In this document: positions 12,733 to 26,466 of the stretch, piece after piece
How positions within the stretch are numbered: position 1 is the first letter of the stretch
Layout of the letters: every line of letters starts with the position of its first letter
Assembly (NCBI GenBank): GCA_001179505.1
Contig: CDMY01000312.1
Coordinates: 16,807-80,806, forward strand
Reading direction: 5' to 3'
DNA: 64,000 nt
DNA from: Vitrella brassicaformis
Lineage: Eukaryota; Sar; Vitrellaceae
Made by a program: the position numbers and the translations under genes
Notes under the pieces: generated by a model
Told to the model about the DNA's origin: nothing
The model's input: the letters and a program-made list of their open reading frames with translations, nothing else
Database searches by the model: none

Positions 12733-13290
12733 TCTTGGCTCCCTGTGTGCTTTTGCCCCGCTGCAAGTACTCACACATCTTGGTCTTGATTGTACCGGCG
12801 GTCTCCGTTCTTCACTCGTGAGAGATATAAAATGTAGGCAACGATTGCCTGTCGAGGTGCACACATGGCAACAAACAGTCGGTCCGCCCATTGCACCCAT
12901 ACATGCATACCTTCAACTTGAGTTTCTGATAATTGAGGCCGCCAGATGGACTGCCAGATGGGCTGCTCCCACTGTCGCAAACCACCGCTGCCGTCCTTGA
13001 CGACGAATTTGTACTCGACAAGCCCTCTGCCGTCCGGCGGGAGTTGAATGGTGGGCGACGTCCACTCTGGGAAGGTCTCGGCACACGTGGCCAACGGGAT
13101 GGCCTTGGTCGGGTTCCAGCCGCCAAAAGTCGAGTCCGCACCGACGACACACACGCGCTCGCCCACTTGGGTCCCCACGCACATAGACACGGTCTGCGCA
13201 CGTACTCCATAGACAGCCCAAACCTCCTGCACACGATCACCCACACGTGTGCAGACCGTGTCTATGTGTGTGTATCTTTTACCTCGCATC
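12733..13290 (-). CDS. CBM20 starch-binding domain protein (5' end unresolved)
   Basis: One exon (about 13240-12905) encodes a clear CBM20 module: VCVVGADSTFGGWNP, then AIPLATCAETFPEWTSP and YKFVVKDGSGG followed by QWE. The SxxGxW-N core and the YKF strand match the family, which binds alpha-glucan chains. The 3' exon most likely continues in frame as GNRCLHFISLTSEERRPP to a TGA at 12733; another frame would stop at 12771. An upstream exon near 13340-13270 (EACPFAAEDLFGYEDEPSRCE) joins in frame across a TG-rich intron, but nothing further 5' could be fixed and no catalytic domain is visible. Alveolates of the chromerid/apicomplexan line store amylopectin-like starch, so a role in storage glucan handling is plausible. 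Confidence 0.6.
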
Positions 13291-13595
13291 GGCTAGGTTC
13301 GTCCTCGTATCCGAACAAATCCTCCGCCGCAAATGGGCAGGCCTCGGATAGACCTCAACTTCTCAAAATCCTCGCCAAATGTAAACTCTTGATGGGGCGT
13401 CTCAAAATCTCGCCTGTTCTTCCCACGCCTTCGCACTCCGTTTCCCACAGCTACAGCACCACGAACTCGTCAGGGGCGCGACACGTCAAGGAAAAAGGCG
13501 GACAAAAGGCGGCACTTCGGATCGACATCGCTGTACGGGTCTACAGTGCGGCGCCTGGCTGCCTTCGCACAGGAGGCTTTGACTGACCTGGCGAG

Positions 13596-14681
13596 ATGAT
13601 ATTTCTCGTGTCGGTGGTGGTGGCGCTGTGCCTGATAATCCGGCTCTTCCCCTGGCTGCTGTACCGCGGCAGGAACATGCTCCTGACCATTTGCGAATCC
13701 GTTTGGTGCTGCTTCGTGCGCTCTCCCGATGACAGCTCATACGAGGACCATGCCTATGACTGCGAAGACGACGACACCAACAGCAGCGTGGTCAAGTGCA
13801 TCGACCTCACTGTCTTCGAGTACTCCGAGAGCAAAAGGGCCGCGATGATGACGGCGGACACTCAGTCGGGCCCCACGAGCAGCACCGACAACAGCAGCGC
13901 CGACACGTGCAGCACGTGCGGGAGCAACAGGGACTCGGCAACATCTTCATGCGCAACCGACCCGTCGTCCATCACGCCCCCCACCTCCCCCCACCCCTAC
14001 AGCACTGACGCCAAGAGCAACCGCTCCAACACAGACGCGAGGCAAGAACCATTACCCCCCCGAGCGCCTCCCCCATTACCGCCATGCAAGCCTTCATCTG
14101 GTGGTTCCGTCACGTCGTCCTTTTCCCTGACTGGCAATGAGGTCTGCTGCGTGTGCCTTTGCGAATATGAGGAGGGGGAGATCTGTGCGCGGACGTCCAA
14201 CCGCGACACCGGCTGCAGACACGTGTGGTAAGCAGTCAGCTGACTGACCATGCAGTCAGTCTTCACCCGTCATCCATCTGTGTGTGTGTGTGTGTGTGTG
14301 TGTGGATGCAGGCACAAGAGTTGTATAGAGAACTGGATAAAGGAAGGGCACTGGTCGTGCCCCATCTGCCGCGCGTCGCTGCTGTCCTCTTCCTCCCACT
14401 CCCCGCCCCACTGCTCGCCCCGGCACGAATCGCCACCCGTCGGCCCATTACAAATGGCCGTCGGCCCATCCTCACGATCGACGGCCATGACGCCCCCTTT
14501 GCTGCAGAGCATCCTGCGGCCCCACGCACGGGCGGTGACGGCCGGTGCCGGCTCGGCCATTCCTGCTGCTGCTGCTGCTGCTGCCGCGTCGAGTGATGGG
14601 AGCCCTTCTGAGATGGAGAACGAGTGCATCGACATTGAGTCTGTTGAGGACAGTGACGTCGATGAGGACGACGTGTCGTGA
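13596..14681 (+). CDS. Membrane-anchored RING-H2 E3 ubiquitin ligase
   Basis: The coding sequence is join(13596..14227, 14312..14681), 333 codons plus stop. It starts with a signal-anchor (MIFLVSVVVALCLIIRLFPW), followed by a Ser/Thr/Asp-rich linker and a proline-rich stretch. A RING-H2 finger then spans the intron: CCVCLCEYEEGE ... CRHVW | HKSCIENWIKEGHWSCPICR. This is the C3H2C3 zinc ligand order of ATL/RNF-type E3s. The intron (84 bp) contains a pure TG run ending TGCAG, and splicing restores the conserved Trp-His-Lys. The tail has a poly-Ala run (14564-14588) and an acidic C-terminus (DSDVDEDDVS). It probably ubiquitinates targets at a membrane with an E2. Substrates are unknown. Confidence 0.8.
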
Positions 14682-15806
14682 CTGAATGGAGTAGATCTGT
14701 TCCTGTGGCCTGCTCGTGTGTTGATGATCTATTTATTGCATTTTTCCTCCCCTAGCTCAGATGTGCGTGTCGGCTTTTGTTTTTCCTTACTGTCTTTGGT
14801 GCCTGTACGTCTGTGAGTGTGTGGTTGATTGTGAGATGATTATTGATCGCTGGCTGAGGGCGTGGCGTTTTTCGGTATCCATTCTTTGTGCGTAGCTGTG
14901 CTGTTCTGTGTGGCCTTAGCTCATGCATGCGATGCGTGTGTGCAGTCACTCCTTTTTTCGCACGGACTGACTGACTGACTGCAGCTGTCCGATGGATGAG
15001 ACAACCTCTGCCCGTGTGACTGTGTATGTGTATGTGTTGACAAAGCTAGTTGTGAGTGCAATCGCACTGGTGAGCTCTGATGTCTTCATGTCGGTGATGC
15101 ACGCATATGGGATGTTTGTTTGACAGACACTGACGTACACAGCAACACCCATACACACCATCACATGATCACACTATGGATGGAGGGATGGATGGATGGA
15201 TGTAGCCCGGTTACGGCGTCTTTGTCTGCCTGTCTGCCCGCCCGGCCACCGGCTGTCTACTGACAGCACCGGAGGGACGGCCGTCAAACCATTCACTTGC
15301 CTCTTCTCGTCTTCTTGTCTTTGTCAGCGTGCCCCTCCCTCCCTCCCTCCCCGCCCCCCCGACCTGTGCATATCCCATATCCATCCATTGACCCATGCTG
15401 GTGCGTGCCTGTGGTTTGATGGTTTGTGTGAGTGAGTGTGACGTGACGGCCGGGCGTTTTGGTTTTGTCAGCACATGAGGTGCTCCAAAGAGACCCCATG
15501 CATGCCAATAATGGTAGTAGTAGTATGGCAGCAATGCAAGGAAGGTGGGTGGGTTGTGAGGGTGCGTGAGAGAGAGTGTACAGGTAGAGAGGGCGAGAGA
15601 GAGAGAGAGATGGCATTGATGTGATGTGGTGTGTGTTCATTGTATGTGAAAGGGTACGGACACACACACGTGGAGGGAGGGAGAGATGTGGACGATCGTA
15701 TTCATTCACGCATGTAGTCAACGCAGTCATCAGACAGGTCAAACCCATTCGATGCTCAGGCAAATAAATACGAGTGTCTTACTCAGCCAACTACAGTCTC
15801 CCTCCC
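14682..15806. other. Convergent intergenic region with simple repeats
   Basis: About 1.1 kb between the RING-H2 gene (plus) and the 3' end of the BRCA2 gene (minus). It contains a GGAT run (15178-15202), a CCCT run (15336-15352) and a GA run (15593-15611). No coding exon was supported. Confidence 0.6.
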
Positions 15807-18800
15807 TCACTCAGATGTATCCATGGGCGCCACCCCGCCATCATCCCCACGGTCATCCCGTCCCCCTTCGCCCTCCACATTCCTCTGGCCCATCTGTTGA
15901 AACGCCGCCTGGGGGATCGCCGTGTTGTGGTTGTTGCCCTCCCGCGCCAGCCCGCCCGCTCTCCTTCTGAAGAGCGGTGGGTCAGAGCGCACAAAGGGGG
16001 GCGAAGATGGGTTGCTCAATGCGCCGAGCCGCTCGCCCATTTTGTGGGCCGCTCTCTCGATGGCCGGCTGCACGTCGGTGAGGGGAATGCGTGTGTCCGG
16101 GGGTGGGAATGCTGGGAGTGGGGGAGAGAGGAGGGGGTGCGAGCATGACGACGGTGTGGACGACAGCACCAGCTGAGGAGGGAGGAAGAACGCGTCAGTG
16201 AGCGAGAGACATCCCCATGCGCAGCAAAAGTGTGTGTGTACCTTTGTCGCGTCCGATCTGAAGTGCCATATGTGTTGGCTCCTCTCATGCCACTGCCACT
16301 CGACATTTCGCGCCATCAGCCACCAGTCCCACCCACCATCCTCATCGCTGCAAACCGGCAGATGCCGCGTGACGTCCCATGGCAGCTGCGACGACGATGC
16401 CTCGTCTGATGCAGATGCAGCCGCCGGTCGGTGTGAGAGGACGGATGTGTGTGGGGGGCTTTGGGTGTGCTGTGGGCTGGGGCTGGTGGGGATGGTGGGG
16501 GCGTGAGTGACGATGGGCCTCACGAGGCGCTCCAGTTGCCTGACAGCAGAGACAGAAGGTGTCCTGTCCGTTGGTCGACGGCAACGTACTCCTTTGCTCT
16601 TGTGGGTTCTTCTGTGGCCTTGACGGTGAGCTCACACAAAGCGCCGCTGCTGCACAACAAACCTATCTGCAGACAGACAGACAGGCAGACAGGCAGGCAG
16701 GAGACACACGCGGACGTCACAAGTGTGGATGGGATGGGTGGTCACACAGATGCACACATCACATGGCCAACCTTGACTGTCCACTCAAAGGCAGATGAGC
16801 CGTCACCCTCCTGCCGCCCAAACCGGCTCTCCTGCACACACAGACAGAGAGATACACAGTAAGTCAGACATCAAGACCGCTCCTCTCTCTGCGTACCTTA
16901 CCTGTTTCTGCACCTGCGATACGCACACGGGTATGCCGATGAGGTCATACCAATGGCCCTTGACCAAGCCCAACTCGTCCGGTGCGGCAGGGGCGCGCAG
17001 CTCCCCCTCCCAGTGCCGGCCCCAGTGCTCCAGATCCACCACAGATGATGTGTCGTCACTGTTGTCGGTGTCATCCCCTCCGCTGCCCCGGCCCGTGACG
17101 GTCAGTATGTGTGTGAGCGACAGGAGTGGGGCGAAGCGGAGGGCGGGGAGGGAGGAGGGGTTGACGGACAGCTGGGGCGCCACGAAGGGGTCGAGGAGGC
17201 TGCCCTTGCCGGGACGATGCTCGCCAGCGACGTTAAACCGCGTTCTGACACCCACCCCCACACAGCACAGAAAAGTCCATCCATCGTCCGTCCCCCCAGT
17301 GTGTGGGTGTGTGTCCCTTCTCTGTGCCACCTGTTTTTGCCGTGCATCTTGCCGTAGAGTCTGATGGGTGGGCGAGTCTTGAGCCGTGACCCACCGGCAC
17401 TCGCGGCCGACGGCGGGGCGAAGTAGTGCTGTATTGGCCTCAGACACGACAGGCGCAGGCGGTGCCCAGTCTTGATGCCCTGATGGGGCTCCTCGCCATC
17501 CAGCTGATGGATCAACACACAGCGGTGATGGTGCTTATCAGAATGGATGGATGGGGCCTTACGTTTGAGATTGTGATGAGGGTCATGTTGTCGCACAGCT
17601 TGGCGAGCTCGTCCTGCCTGTCGATGCACTTGTCGCGGAGACCACCGCCACCAGCAGCAGTCCACTGGAGGGCTATGCGTGTGTCGATGGCGATGAAGGA
17701 CACCTGCGAGGCCACCTCGTTCGCATGCTGATGCGTCATCGACTCGATACGCTCTGCGCGCCCAAACAGAGACAGACAGACAGACAGGGAGGGGTGGGTG
17801 GGGATGTGGGGGTGTAGGGCGGGTTGGCTGGCTCACTTCGCATCTTCTCCTGGAGGTCGTGGCTCTTCTTCTCCAGCCGCCTGATGCGCGCCTCTTCTTT
17901 GGCCTCCTCCTTGGCCTTCTCTTTGGCCTCCTTCTTTGCTTGCTCGTCCATCTCCTCCTCCTCCTCCTCATCATCACCACCACCACTGTCCTCATTGCCT
18001 TCCTCGTCGCTGTCGCTGCCGTTCTGCTCGCGCCTGTCTTCCTCCTGTACGGCGGCCTCCATCTCCTCCAAGCACTCGTCACCCACCTCCTCACGCACAC
18101 GCTCGCACTCCTTCTCCCATTGCTGACATACATGGGCAGACATGGGACACTGGTGCGTGTGTGCAGGGAGGGCTGGTTGTGGTTGTGTGTGGGTCGTCGC
18201 TCACATTTTCTTTCTCGGTTTGTTCTGAGTCTGTTCTGAGTATGAAGACCGGCTTGGCGGCTACCTCGGCGTTGCCCTCGCTCGCACGGCCTCGCAGGTA
18301 CTCACTGACACAAGAGACAGACACACACGCAGGAGAGAGAGAAGCGATTCTTCCGTGTGTGTGGTGTGTGGGATGTGTGGGGCCCGTGCTCGTGGGTTTC
18401 TCTCACCGGTGTGCGAGTGGGAAGACGGCAAGCACCACCACGTCGACCAGCTCAACCTTCCCACCGCCAGCCATGATCTCTGCGCCCACCCCACCCCAAC
18501 ACACACACACACACATGTCATGAGTCATGAGAACCGTCCCGCTTTCCGCCCCCCACATCACACACACCCATTTCTCACCCTCGACAGACTGTATCATGGG
18601 CCCGGTGGCTTTCCGTCTGCCGAGTGGGGTCGACTGAGGGATCGGGTGCATGGCGTGGTAGTGGATCTTGAGCGCACACTCGGCCGGCAGGTCCAGCGGG
18701 GGACACGGCGGGCCGCGGTTCTCCAAGCACGCACCAGACACCGCCACACGGAAGACCTTACACAACACATGAAGTGGATGGAGATGGATGCATTCAAGCT

Positions 18801-21800
18801 GGCGTGGTGTGTGGTGTGGTGTTCACTGACATGGTATATTGACTTGACGATTTCCTGGGTGTGCTGGTCGGCCAGGCTGCCCTTCAGGAGGTACCAGCCG
18901 TCGGTGGCGTAGACTGTCGGCAGCATCTGGCCCTCACCGTAATGCAGGTGGAGGTCCAAGACCAACGGAATGCCCGCTGGCTCGTCACCTGGACACACAT
19001 CAGCGCCACACACAGCCACATACCATACGTGTGTGTCTCCCTCCATCTCTCTCTCTCTCTCTCTTGTCGCGTCTGTCTTGCCTTCTGCGATTTGTTTGAT
19101 GGGCGATCGATAGCCCTCCCGCTCCTTCTTGGCCCGTGCATGCAGCCACTCGAGCAGCCGCCTCAGCCGATGGGTGGGCGGGGGGTGGCGCTCGAGCAGC
19201 GAAGAGAGGGAGACGGATGAATTGGCGGTCACCAGCCGACGCAGCTGAAAGGAAAACAAAAACACAGAAGATGTGTGTGGTGTGCTTGAAGGAGGGTTTG
19301 TGGGCGTGGTTCTCACCTTCTGCCGCCAACGTCTGCATGCGTAGAAGACGGTCAGGCGCCAGTGGTTGTGGAACCACTTGGTGTCAAACGGCTCGCAGGC
19401 CTCGGCAGCCGTCTTCCTGTCAAGTCCATCCACACCCAACGCGTCACGCAGACCCTTCCTGCACACCACACCACACCGCACCATCACACACACATCCGAT
19501 GGATCGATGACACAGTCACGTGTGCCGAGCTGCCGTCCGCACCTGAACAATGTGAAGACCTGTTTCCACCCCATCCACTCGCCGCCCTCCCCATCCTTGA
19601 CCACACACGTCTCGGCGGTGGTCAGCCGCACACACTCCGCCCCGGGCGCACTCCGCACCTCACCCTCACTCAAAGCAGCCACCGGCTCCATCTGCATGTC
19701 CTCCTCTACCCCTTCCCCCTCAACATCCCCATTACCGTCTCCCTCTCCCTCTCCCTCCGTCTTGTCTGTCTTGTCGGTCAGCCGGCTCACCCCAACCCCC
19801 CTCCCTGCCCCTGCCCCTGGTGGCGCTGTGGCCACCCTGCTGTGCAGCCCGCCACGAGCGAATGGAGGACGAAATGGCTTCGTCCCGCGTCCACCTCTCC
19901 CTCTCATCATCGGTGGACGATGCAGCGGACGGACGCCCAATGGACGTATCTGCGGTGGGCGAAAGGCGCGTGGCGCCGACAAGGGCTGGGGTGGTGCTTG
20001 CTTGGGTAATGCGGGGGCGGGGGCGGGGGCGGGGGCGGGGAGGGGGAGAGGTGAGCTGCCGTTGCCCTTGTTGTCGTCATCGTCATCGTCATCGAAGATG
20101 GCCTTGACCTTGGCCATGGCGGCGTCGCTGACTGCGACGGGCTTGAAGCCCCCTCCCTTTGTGAAGCCGCCAAGGACGGCTGGGCGGCCTACTGCTGGTG
20201 GCGAAGGGAGAGGGGCAGGGAGAGGTGGAGGGAGCGGGGGAGGTCTCGACGGTCGGCTGTCACTGCCCATCTCAATGCTCATCCGCCCGTTGCTGTAATC
20301 GTCGTCCTCGAGCATGGCCGCGCGCCGCTTGCCCATACCGGTGCTGAATTCTCCCATCGACGCTGCAGCCCCACTGGGGAGAGGGGGGGGCGGAGGGCCG
20401 GCAGCAGCAGATGCGGCAGAAGTGGCGGCAGCAGGGTCGTCAATGCCATCGAACAAGTGCGCCAAACGGTCGCGGTTCTTGGCCGACATCTGGATGTTGA
20501 GTTGATTGCCCTTGCCGGTGGTGAAGCCCATCGGACGGGGGAAGGAGGGAGCGACGAATGCGGGCGGGGGTGGGGGCGGGGGAGCCACAGCATCCATGTC
20601 GTCATCGTGCTCATCCATCTGTCTTTGGTTGTCTTGTTTGGATGGCCGGCTGTCGCTGCCCATCCCCATCCGCCCGTTGCTGCGGTCGTGGTCCTCAAGC
20701 GCATTGATGGCCGGTGGCTTGTCCATGCCGCTCCTGAACCCACCCATCGACGCGCCACCCGCATTGGGAGGACGGGGTGCCGCAGGGCCGGCAGCGGCAG
20801 CAGGATTGTCGATGTTGTCGAACAGATGCGCCAAACGGTCGCGGTTCTTGGCCGACATCTGGATGTTGAGTTGATTTCCCTTGCCGGTGGTGAAGCCCAT
20901 CGGACGCGGGAACGGAGCAGCGACGAATGCGGGTGGAGGTGGGGGCGGCATGTCGTCCATGTTGTCATCATCTTGCCCATCCATCTGGTCGGCAGGCGGC
21001 TCGGGGTCGTCTTGTTTGAGTGGCCGAGAGTGGCGGGTCGAGGTGACGTTCTGGAGCAGACCTGCCTTGGCGGCCCCCTCGATGACCTCGTCAGGGGCCA
21101 GCAGGCGGGTCGACGGCGCACCCACGGCAGCACGAATCTTCTGAAGGGCAGGGTTGTCCACACACTGAAAGAAAGAGAGAGAAGAGCAGAAGGGAACAGA
21201 ACATTGATATGAAAGCTGTGTTGGTGGACCGGTATGCATTTGCCCGACGCGGTGAGGAAAGAGAAGCTCTTGGGCAGCTTGCGAGCCGCTCCCTCACCAG
21301 GCCGCTCCTCGCCCTGCCTCCGGCTGTCCTCACCCACCAGAAACGCCTCGACCTCCTCTTGAGCCGCCCCGTCGTCCATCCTCTCACCCACACCCACACC
21401 GCCCACATAGAAACCCTTCACTGACACATCACGGCTGACACCACCACCCTCGGCCCCATCATCCCCCTCCTTCGATCGCCGTTTCTTGGCCGCTTTCGAC
21501 GGCCCCCCTTGGTCGCCCCCGTCCGCCCCATCCCCTTCTCCCTCTCCCACTGCGTCATCATGCTGCTTCCGCTTCGCTTTCTTCATGTTGTAGAATGACG
21601 ACCTCGCGCCCCTCGGCCGCTTCCCGACGATATTCGGGCGGCCACCTCTGAGGCCCCTCTGATAGAGCCCGGCAACGGTGCTCTTGACGCGGTCGCTCCG
21701 TGTCTGCTCGTCCTGCTGATTGCTGCCCAGAGGCTGCTCCTTGCGAGGCGATAACTTCAAGGGCCGACCACCACTGCGGCGAGAGGGGACGGATGGCGAG

Positions 21801-22258
21801 CGATTTGCTACCGCGCTCTTGCGTTTGCGTATCTGACGGGATGACGGTTGTGAGGGCGGCGCGGGGCTTGCGTGTGGCGGTGAGGGAGAGGAGCCTGGCC
21901 GAGGGAGAGCAGCAGATGCGGGCGATGTGCGGACCACGGGTGAGCGGGAAGGTGCAGGCTCTTCACGGCTCTCGGCAGGTGGAGCGGGAGGGCTCAGGAA
22001 GGAGTCTTGAATATATGCCTGGAGCTGAGGGTCTGCAAGAGAACAGAAGGCGTGGACATTCAGGTGACCTTGCCGTTGGCGCTGTTTTGTGGTGGTGTAC
22101 GCCTCACCTTGGCAGATCTCTTGCCATGCGGCTATTCCATCATCACTTGGCAATGCGAAGAAGTCGATGTGCGCCCCATCTCCTCCTTCGTCCATCCTTT
22201 TGTCGAAATTTACAAGATTTACAGACACCTCCGCTTGGGTTCCTCCCCCCTCCACCAT
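15807..22258 (-). CDS. BRCA2: BRCA2 homologue: BRC repeats and helical/OB DNA-binding domain
   Basis: Starts at ATG 22258 and ends at TGA 15807. BRCA2 loads RAD51 onto single-stranded DNA in homologous recombination. Order of parts: a basic, Pro/Ser-rich N-terminus; BRC-like repeats FSFLTASGKCIP|CVDNPALQKI (across an intron near 21240/21165), two near-identical GFTTGKGNQLNIQMSAKNRD...LAHLFD copies, and FTKGGGFKPVAVSDAAMAKV...IFDD; a PPPPPP/RGRGG linker; the helical domain (DTKWFHNHWRLTVFYACRRW); OB1 (VYATDGWYLLKGSL; GGGKVELVDVVVLAVFPLAHR-like strand); a charged, Glu/Lys-rich coiled insertion where BRCA2 carries the tower (about 18120-17830); then OB2/OB3-like strands (VSFIAIDTRIALQW; LSLTHILTVTG; HWYDLIGIPVCV). 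The C-terminus ends in MDTSE. More than a dozen short introns. The start lies 20 bp from the Aurora gene's ATG. Homology is well supported; exact exon ends near 16-17.5 kb are approximate. Confidence 0.85.
20243..20990. repeat. Tandem duplication of about 370 bp inside the BRCA2 coding exon
   Basis: Two near-identical units encode the second and third BRC-like repeats with their poly-proline lead-ins. The core 'gccaaacggtcgcggttctt' occurs at about 20460 and about 20830, and 'atccgcccgttgctg' occurs in both flanks (about 20282 and 20670). The copies differ at few positions, so the duplication is recent or is being homogenised. Confidence 0.75.
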
Positions 22259-22278
22259 AAACCTGCCTCTTTCTGTGG

Positions 22279-24738
<2,460 letters not shown>

Positions 24739-24935
24739 TTGTGTCTGCCTGTGGAACGGAGGTGTGCGCGTGCATTGTCAGTGTGTGACATCAGATTGAA
24801 TGCTGTAGATACGTCCATTCAGAGCAACACACACGTATCGGGAATCGAGTCGCCTCATAGTCCCATCCACCACCCATCCATCCACCCACAAGCCATGGAT
24901 GAATGCCCCCACGATACAGCACGTATGCATATGGT

Positions 24936-26047
24936 CTAGTCATCAATCACAATGGGGTCATCAGCATCCGCCCTCGCAGCCGATGCAGACGCCCTCCCGC
25001 CGCCCCCTCCCTCTGACGACCGCCTCGCCACCATCGCCCGCATCTTCTCCAGCCGCTTCTTCTCCTTCTTGATGGCCTTCTTAGCCGAACCCGACCCCTC
25101 ACCCTTCTCGCTCTTCCGCCTGTCCTTCCTCCGCTTCTTGCTCTCGCGATCGCGCCTCCTCTCCTCACCGTCATCCGAGCTGTCGACCTCCTCCTCACTC
25201 CGCCGCCTCTCTTTCTTGGATTTCCTCTTCTCCTTGCCGCCCACTGCAGCGTCGTTGCTGCGCCGGCTGCGTCGCCGCTTGGCCTCAAGGCGGTCCATTT
25301 CTTCCTCCTCATCTAGCTCGGCCTCGTATGCCCGTCCGTGCCTCGACCGCCCCTTTGGCTCACTGCTGGCGGCCGCCTCTCTGTCGCGTCTCTTCTCCTG
25401 AGCTAGTGTGAGGGGGGGCTGAGCGGTGTAGTGGGAGACGATGCGCTTGGCCGCGGTGGAATCCACCTGCATGGACCGCTCTGAAGACACACGACGGAGA
25501 GGCAGAGAGGGACGTGTATCTGTCGGTGGCTGGTGGTGGTGGTGCTTACTCTGTGGCAGTGCGGGTTTGGACGAGACCTTCTTCATATACAACTTGACAC
25601 GATCCTGACGAGATGACAACGAACGAGGGATCCGATGAGCGTGGGGATGTAGATACGAGGCTGTTCTGTAGCTCTCTTACCAGCTCCTGCTGGAGCGGAT
25701 GTGCCTTCGGATCAATGCCCTTCACGCGAAGCAACACTGAACACACACACGGATGGAGGCGTCCGTGATCCATCCATCCAGTGTGAGCATCGCCGCCTTA
25801 CTGAATTGCACAGATGTGATGGTGTACGCTAGCAGCGCATCCAACTGGACACACTCAGCAGCTGAACACACCCGAGAACACACCGCAACACACGAGCACA
25901 TGTGCCTGCACTCCTTTGCTCCCATGTTTGTTCCCTACATGTGAGCTGGTTCTGCAGTTCGGTCAGGTCCCGCTTCAGCAAGGGCTCCAGGTATTCCTGC
26001 AAGTCGTCAAATGCTCCTCTGAACCTCTCCAAGGCCGATTCGGCCAT
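24936..26047 (-). CDS. C1D / Rrp47-family nuclear exosome cofactor
   Basis: Starts at ATG 26047 (MAESALERFRGAFDDLQEY...) and ends at TAG 24936. The N-terminal Sas10/C1D helical domain is spread over four short exons: LLKRDLTELQNQL, VQLDALLAYTITSVQF, LLRVKGIDPKAHPLQQEL and DRVKLYMKKV. The phrase 'G-x-D-P-x-x-H-P-x-x-x-E-L-x-R-x-x-x-Y' is the family signature. The rest is a Lys/Arg/Ser/Glu-rich nuclear tail (EKRKSKKERRRSEEE and similar) ending in an acidic DDPIVIDD. Family members bind Rrp6 and structured RNA and act in rRNA and snoRNA processing. The basic tail is longer than in yeast or human C1D and may bind RNA. Confidence 0.8.
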
Positions 26048-26277
26048 CGACAAGACTACAAGTTGATCCTCAGCCCTGTGCGAGGATGGCACGACACGCG
26101 AGGAGCGCGAAGGATCCACAAAACGCCCAACCACAAAATCTTGCGACCTCAAAGAGAGCAGCAGCGGTTTCAGGCAGCCCCCTAGGCGAAACAAATGAGC
26201 TCGCAGGTGGGAAAAAACGGCCGTTTGTTCAGTTGCCCCGGCTCACGCGAGAACTCCTGAGGGAGAAACATCCCCTC

Positions 26278-26400
26278 AATATCATGGACCACAGCATCCC
26301 GGAGTCGGCCACTACCACGACCCCATGCGGACACACGCCCGACATCAAGATGGAGATCTTCCGCAAAGTGCGCGCATTCGGCTTCCGCGACGCGTCCGGG
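26278..26400 (+). repeat. Relic duplicate of the following gene's first exon
   Basis: This stretch encodes MDHSIPESATTT, GHTPDIKMEIFRKVR and AFGFRD, which recurs almost unchanged at 26617-26730 (GHTPDVKMEIFRKVR, AFGFRD). The upstream copy diverges after FRD and its reading frame leads into the leader of the second copy. It looks like a partial tandem duplication with the upstream copy decayed. It could instead be a second, retained repeat in a longer first exon, because the frame stays open between the copies. Confidence 0.6.
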
Positions 26401-26466
26401 GTACTTGATACGCTTCAGTCGGTGCAGAGGGGAGCGGGGACTCTCCCTTGCAGATCTAAAGGGAAG

